Below are positions 5,762-6,231 of a stretch of DNA of 6,231 nucleotides, piece after piece. The position numbers and the translations under genes were made by a program. Every line of letters begins with the position of its first letter. The stretch's first letter is position 1. The notes under the pieces are model-generated. The model ran no database searches, was not told the origin of the DNA, and saw only the letters and a program-made list of their open reading frames with translations. The stretch comes from Actinomycetota bacterium (GTDB taxonomy: Bacteria > Actinomycetota > Actinomycetes > S36-B12): the NCBI GenBank assembly GCA_010029945.1, contig RGQW01000093.1:1-6231 (forward strand). The letters are read 5' to 3'.

Positions 5762-6231
5762 GCGCCCCGACCTGTCCGCGATCTGCGCGGCCTTCGGTGA
5801 TGCCCTGCACCGCGCCGGGGTTCCGGTCACCCCCGAGCGCAGCGCGCGGTTCGCGTCGGCGGTAGTCCTCGCCGACCCTCGGTCCACCTCCGGCCTGTAT
5901 TGGCTGGGTCGAGTGACGTTGACGACGAGCCGCGAACAGTTCGAGACCTTCGATCGAGTCTTCCGTCAGATCTTCCGGGGGTTGATTGATCTCTCACAGA
6001 CCGGCGGACTCGAGCAGAGTGAAGAGGACTTCGGCACGACAGACGCACCCGGGGCGGACTCACCCCCTTCGGTTCGCGAACCGGGTAGGCAGGGCAGCGC
6101 TGGCAAACAGGGCACAAGCGCTACTCCCGGGGCTGTCAGCGACGACAGCGATTCCGGAAGCGCTGCTGCTCTCGCGGCTGTCAGCGACGTCGAGCGCCTG
6201 AACGATCGTGAGTTCTCCACCCTCACCGCGG
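5748..6231 (+). CDS. coxE: CoxE/VWA-family protein, N-terminal part, truncated at right edge
   Basis: The frame is open from a TTG at 5748 to the window end (161 complete codons). It has no in-frame ATG or GTG near the expected start. TTG at 5748 is the best candidate, giving MPVSERPDLSAICAAFGDAL, with GAAGGA-like purines at 5732-5737. It overlaps coxD by 14 bases in another frame. The GTG at 5758 belongs to a frame that stops after about 35 codons and is rejected. Residues 8-85 (FGDALHRAGVPVTPERSARFASAV, LYWLGRVTLTTSREQFETFDRVFRQIFRG) match the N-terminal region of CoxE proteins, which partner MoxR ATPases. A Ser/Gly/Asp/Ala-rich linker follows from about residue 86 to 148, then VERLNDREFSTLTA. 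The VWA domain and its metal-binding DxSxS motif would lie beyond the edge, so the assignment rests on the N-terminal pattern and on coxD next door. Confidence 0.78.
   Translation, partial: MPVSERPDLSAICAAFGDALHRAGVPVTPERSARFASAVVLADPRSTSGLYWLGRVTLTTSREQFETFDRVFRQIFRGLIDLSQTGGLEQSEEDFGTTDAPGADSPPSVREPGRQGSAGKQGTSATPGAVSDDSDSGSAAALAAVSDVERLNDREFSTLTA
6131..6189 (+). repeat. 14-bp in-frame direct repeat in the coxE linker
   Basis: GGCTGTCAGCGACG occurs at 6131-6144 and 6176-6189, 45 bases (15 codons) apart, so both copies encode Ala-Val-Ser-Asp. It lies in the low-complexity linker and is probably a simple slippage or unequal-exchange product. Confidence 0.7.

Noticed and set aside
4844..5887. 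A 347-codon open frame on the minus strand
   Set aside because: It is antisense to coxD, whose Walker A, Walker B and sensor motifs are all intact. Its translation is Arg-rich with no domain.
5827..6226. Minus-strand open frames at the right end
   Set aside because: The plus-strand frame here matches the CoxE N-terminus and continues coxD directly; the minus-strand products are Arg/Ser-rich shadows.

Overview
This window is a GC-rich, gene-dense bacterial segment. It carries accessory and cofactor genes for a molybdenum hydroxylase, most likely an aerobic CO dehydrogenase (Cox) or a relative in the xanthine dehydrogenase family. Codon use, GTG/TTG-type starts, the wording of the XdhC/CoxI Rossmann domain and the CoxG protein with a C-terminal membrane anchor all point to Actinomycetota, possibly the Acidimicrobiia. 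That placement is an impression from sequence, not a search result.

Layout, left to right. (1) Bases 2-511 (+) hold the 3' end of a multi-pass membrane protein that looks like DUF2182; its start lies outside the window. (2) Facing it is a leftward pair, xdhC/coxI-like (2211 down to 1093) followed by a mocA-like nucleotidyltransferase (1096 down to 530), joined by an ATGA overlap. (3) Divergent from xdhC, across a 56-base gap with short repeats, is a rightward pair, moaE (2268-2675) and moaA (2672-3685), also joined by an ATGA overlap. (4) moaD (3981 down to 3736) converges on moaA. The space between them holds a hairpin-rich tandem repeat that begins inside the last codons of moaD. (5) After a 180-base gap without a gene comes a rightward run: coxG (4162-4866), coxD (4877-5761) and the 5' part of a coxE-like gene (5748 to beyond the right edge).

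How they fit together. MoaA starts molybdopterin synthesis from GTP. MoaD and MoaE form molybdopterin synthase, which adds the dithiolene sulfurs. The MocA-like enzyme would attach CMP to make molybdopterin cytosine dinucleotide (MCD), the cofactor form used by CO dehydrogenases. XdhC/CoxI proteins hold or sulfurate the cofactor and deliver it to the apoenzyme. CoxD (MoxR-type AAA+ ATPase) and CoxE (CoxE/VWA family) form the ATP-driven maturation pair, and CoxG is the membrane-anchored SRPBCC protein of Cox systems. The window therefore covers much of the route from GTP to a mature, membrane-associated Mo hydroxylase. The structural subunits (CoxL/M/S) and MoaC, MoeA, MogA and MoeB are not inside it.

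No RNA gene, insertion sequence, CRISPR array or phage feature was seen, and no gene-free stretch exceeds 300 bases. I found no clearly new system. The most unusual items are the in-frame 27-base duplication of the moaD tail, the split three-strand-switch arrangement of the cofactor genes, and the membrane-anchored CoxG.
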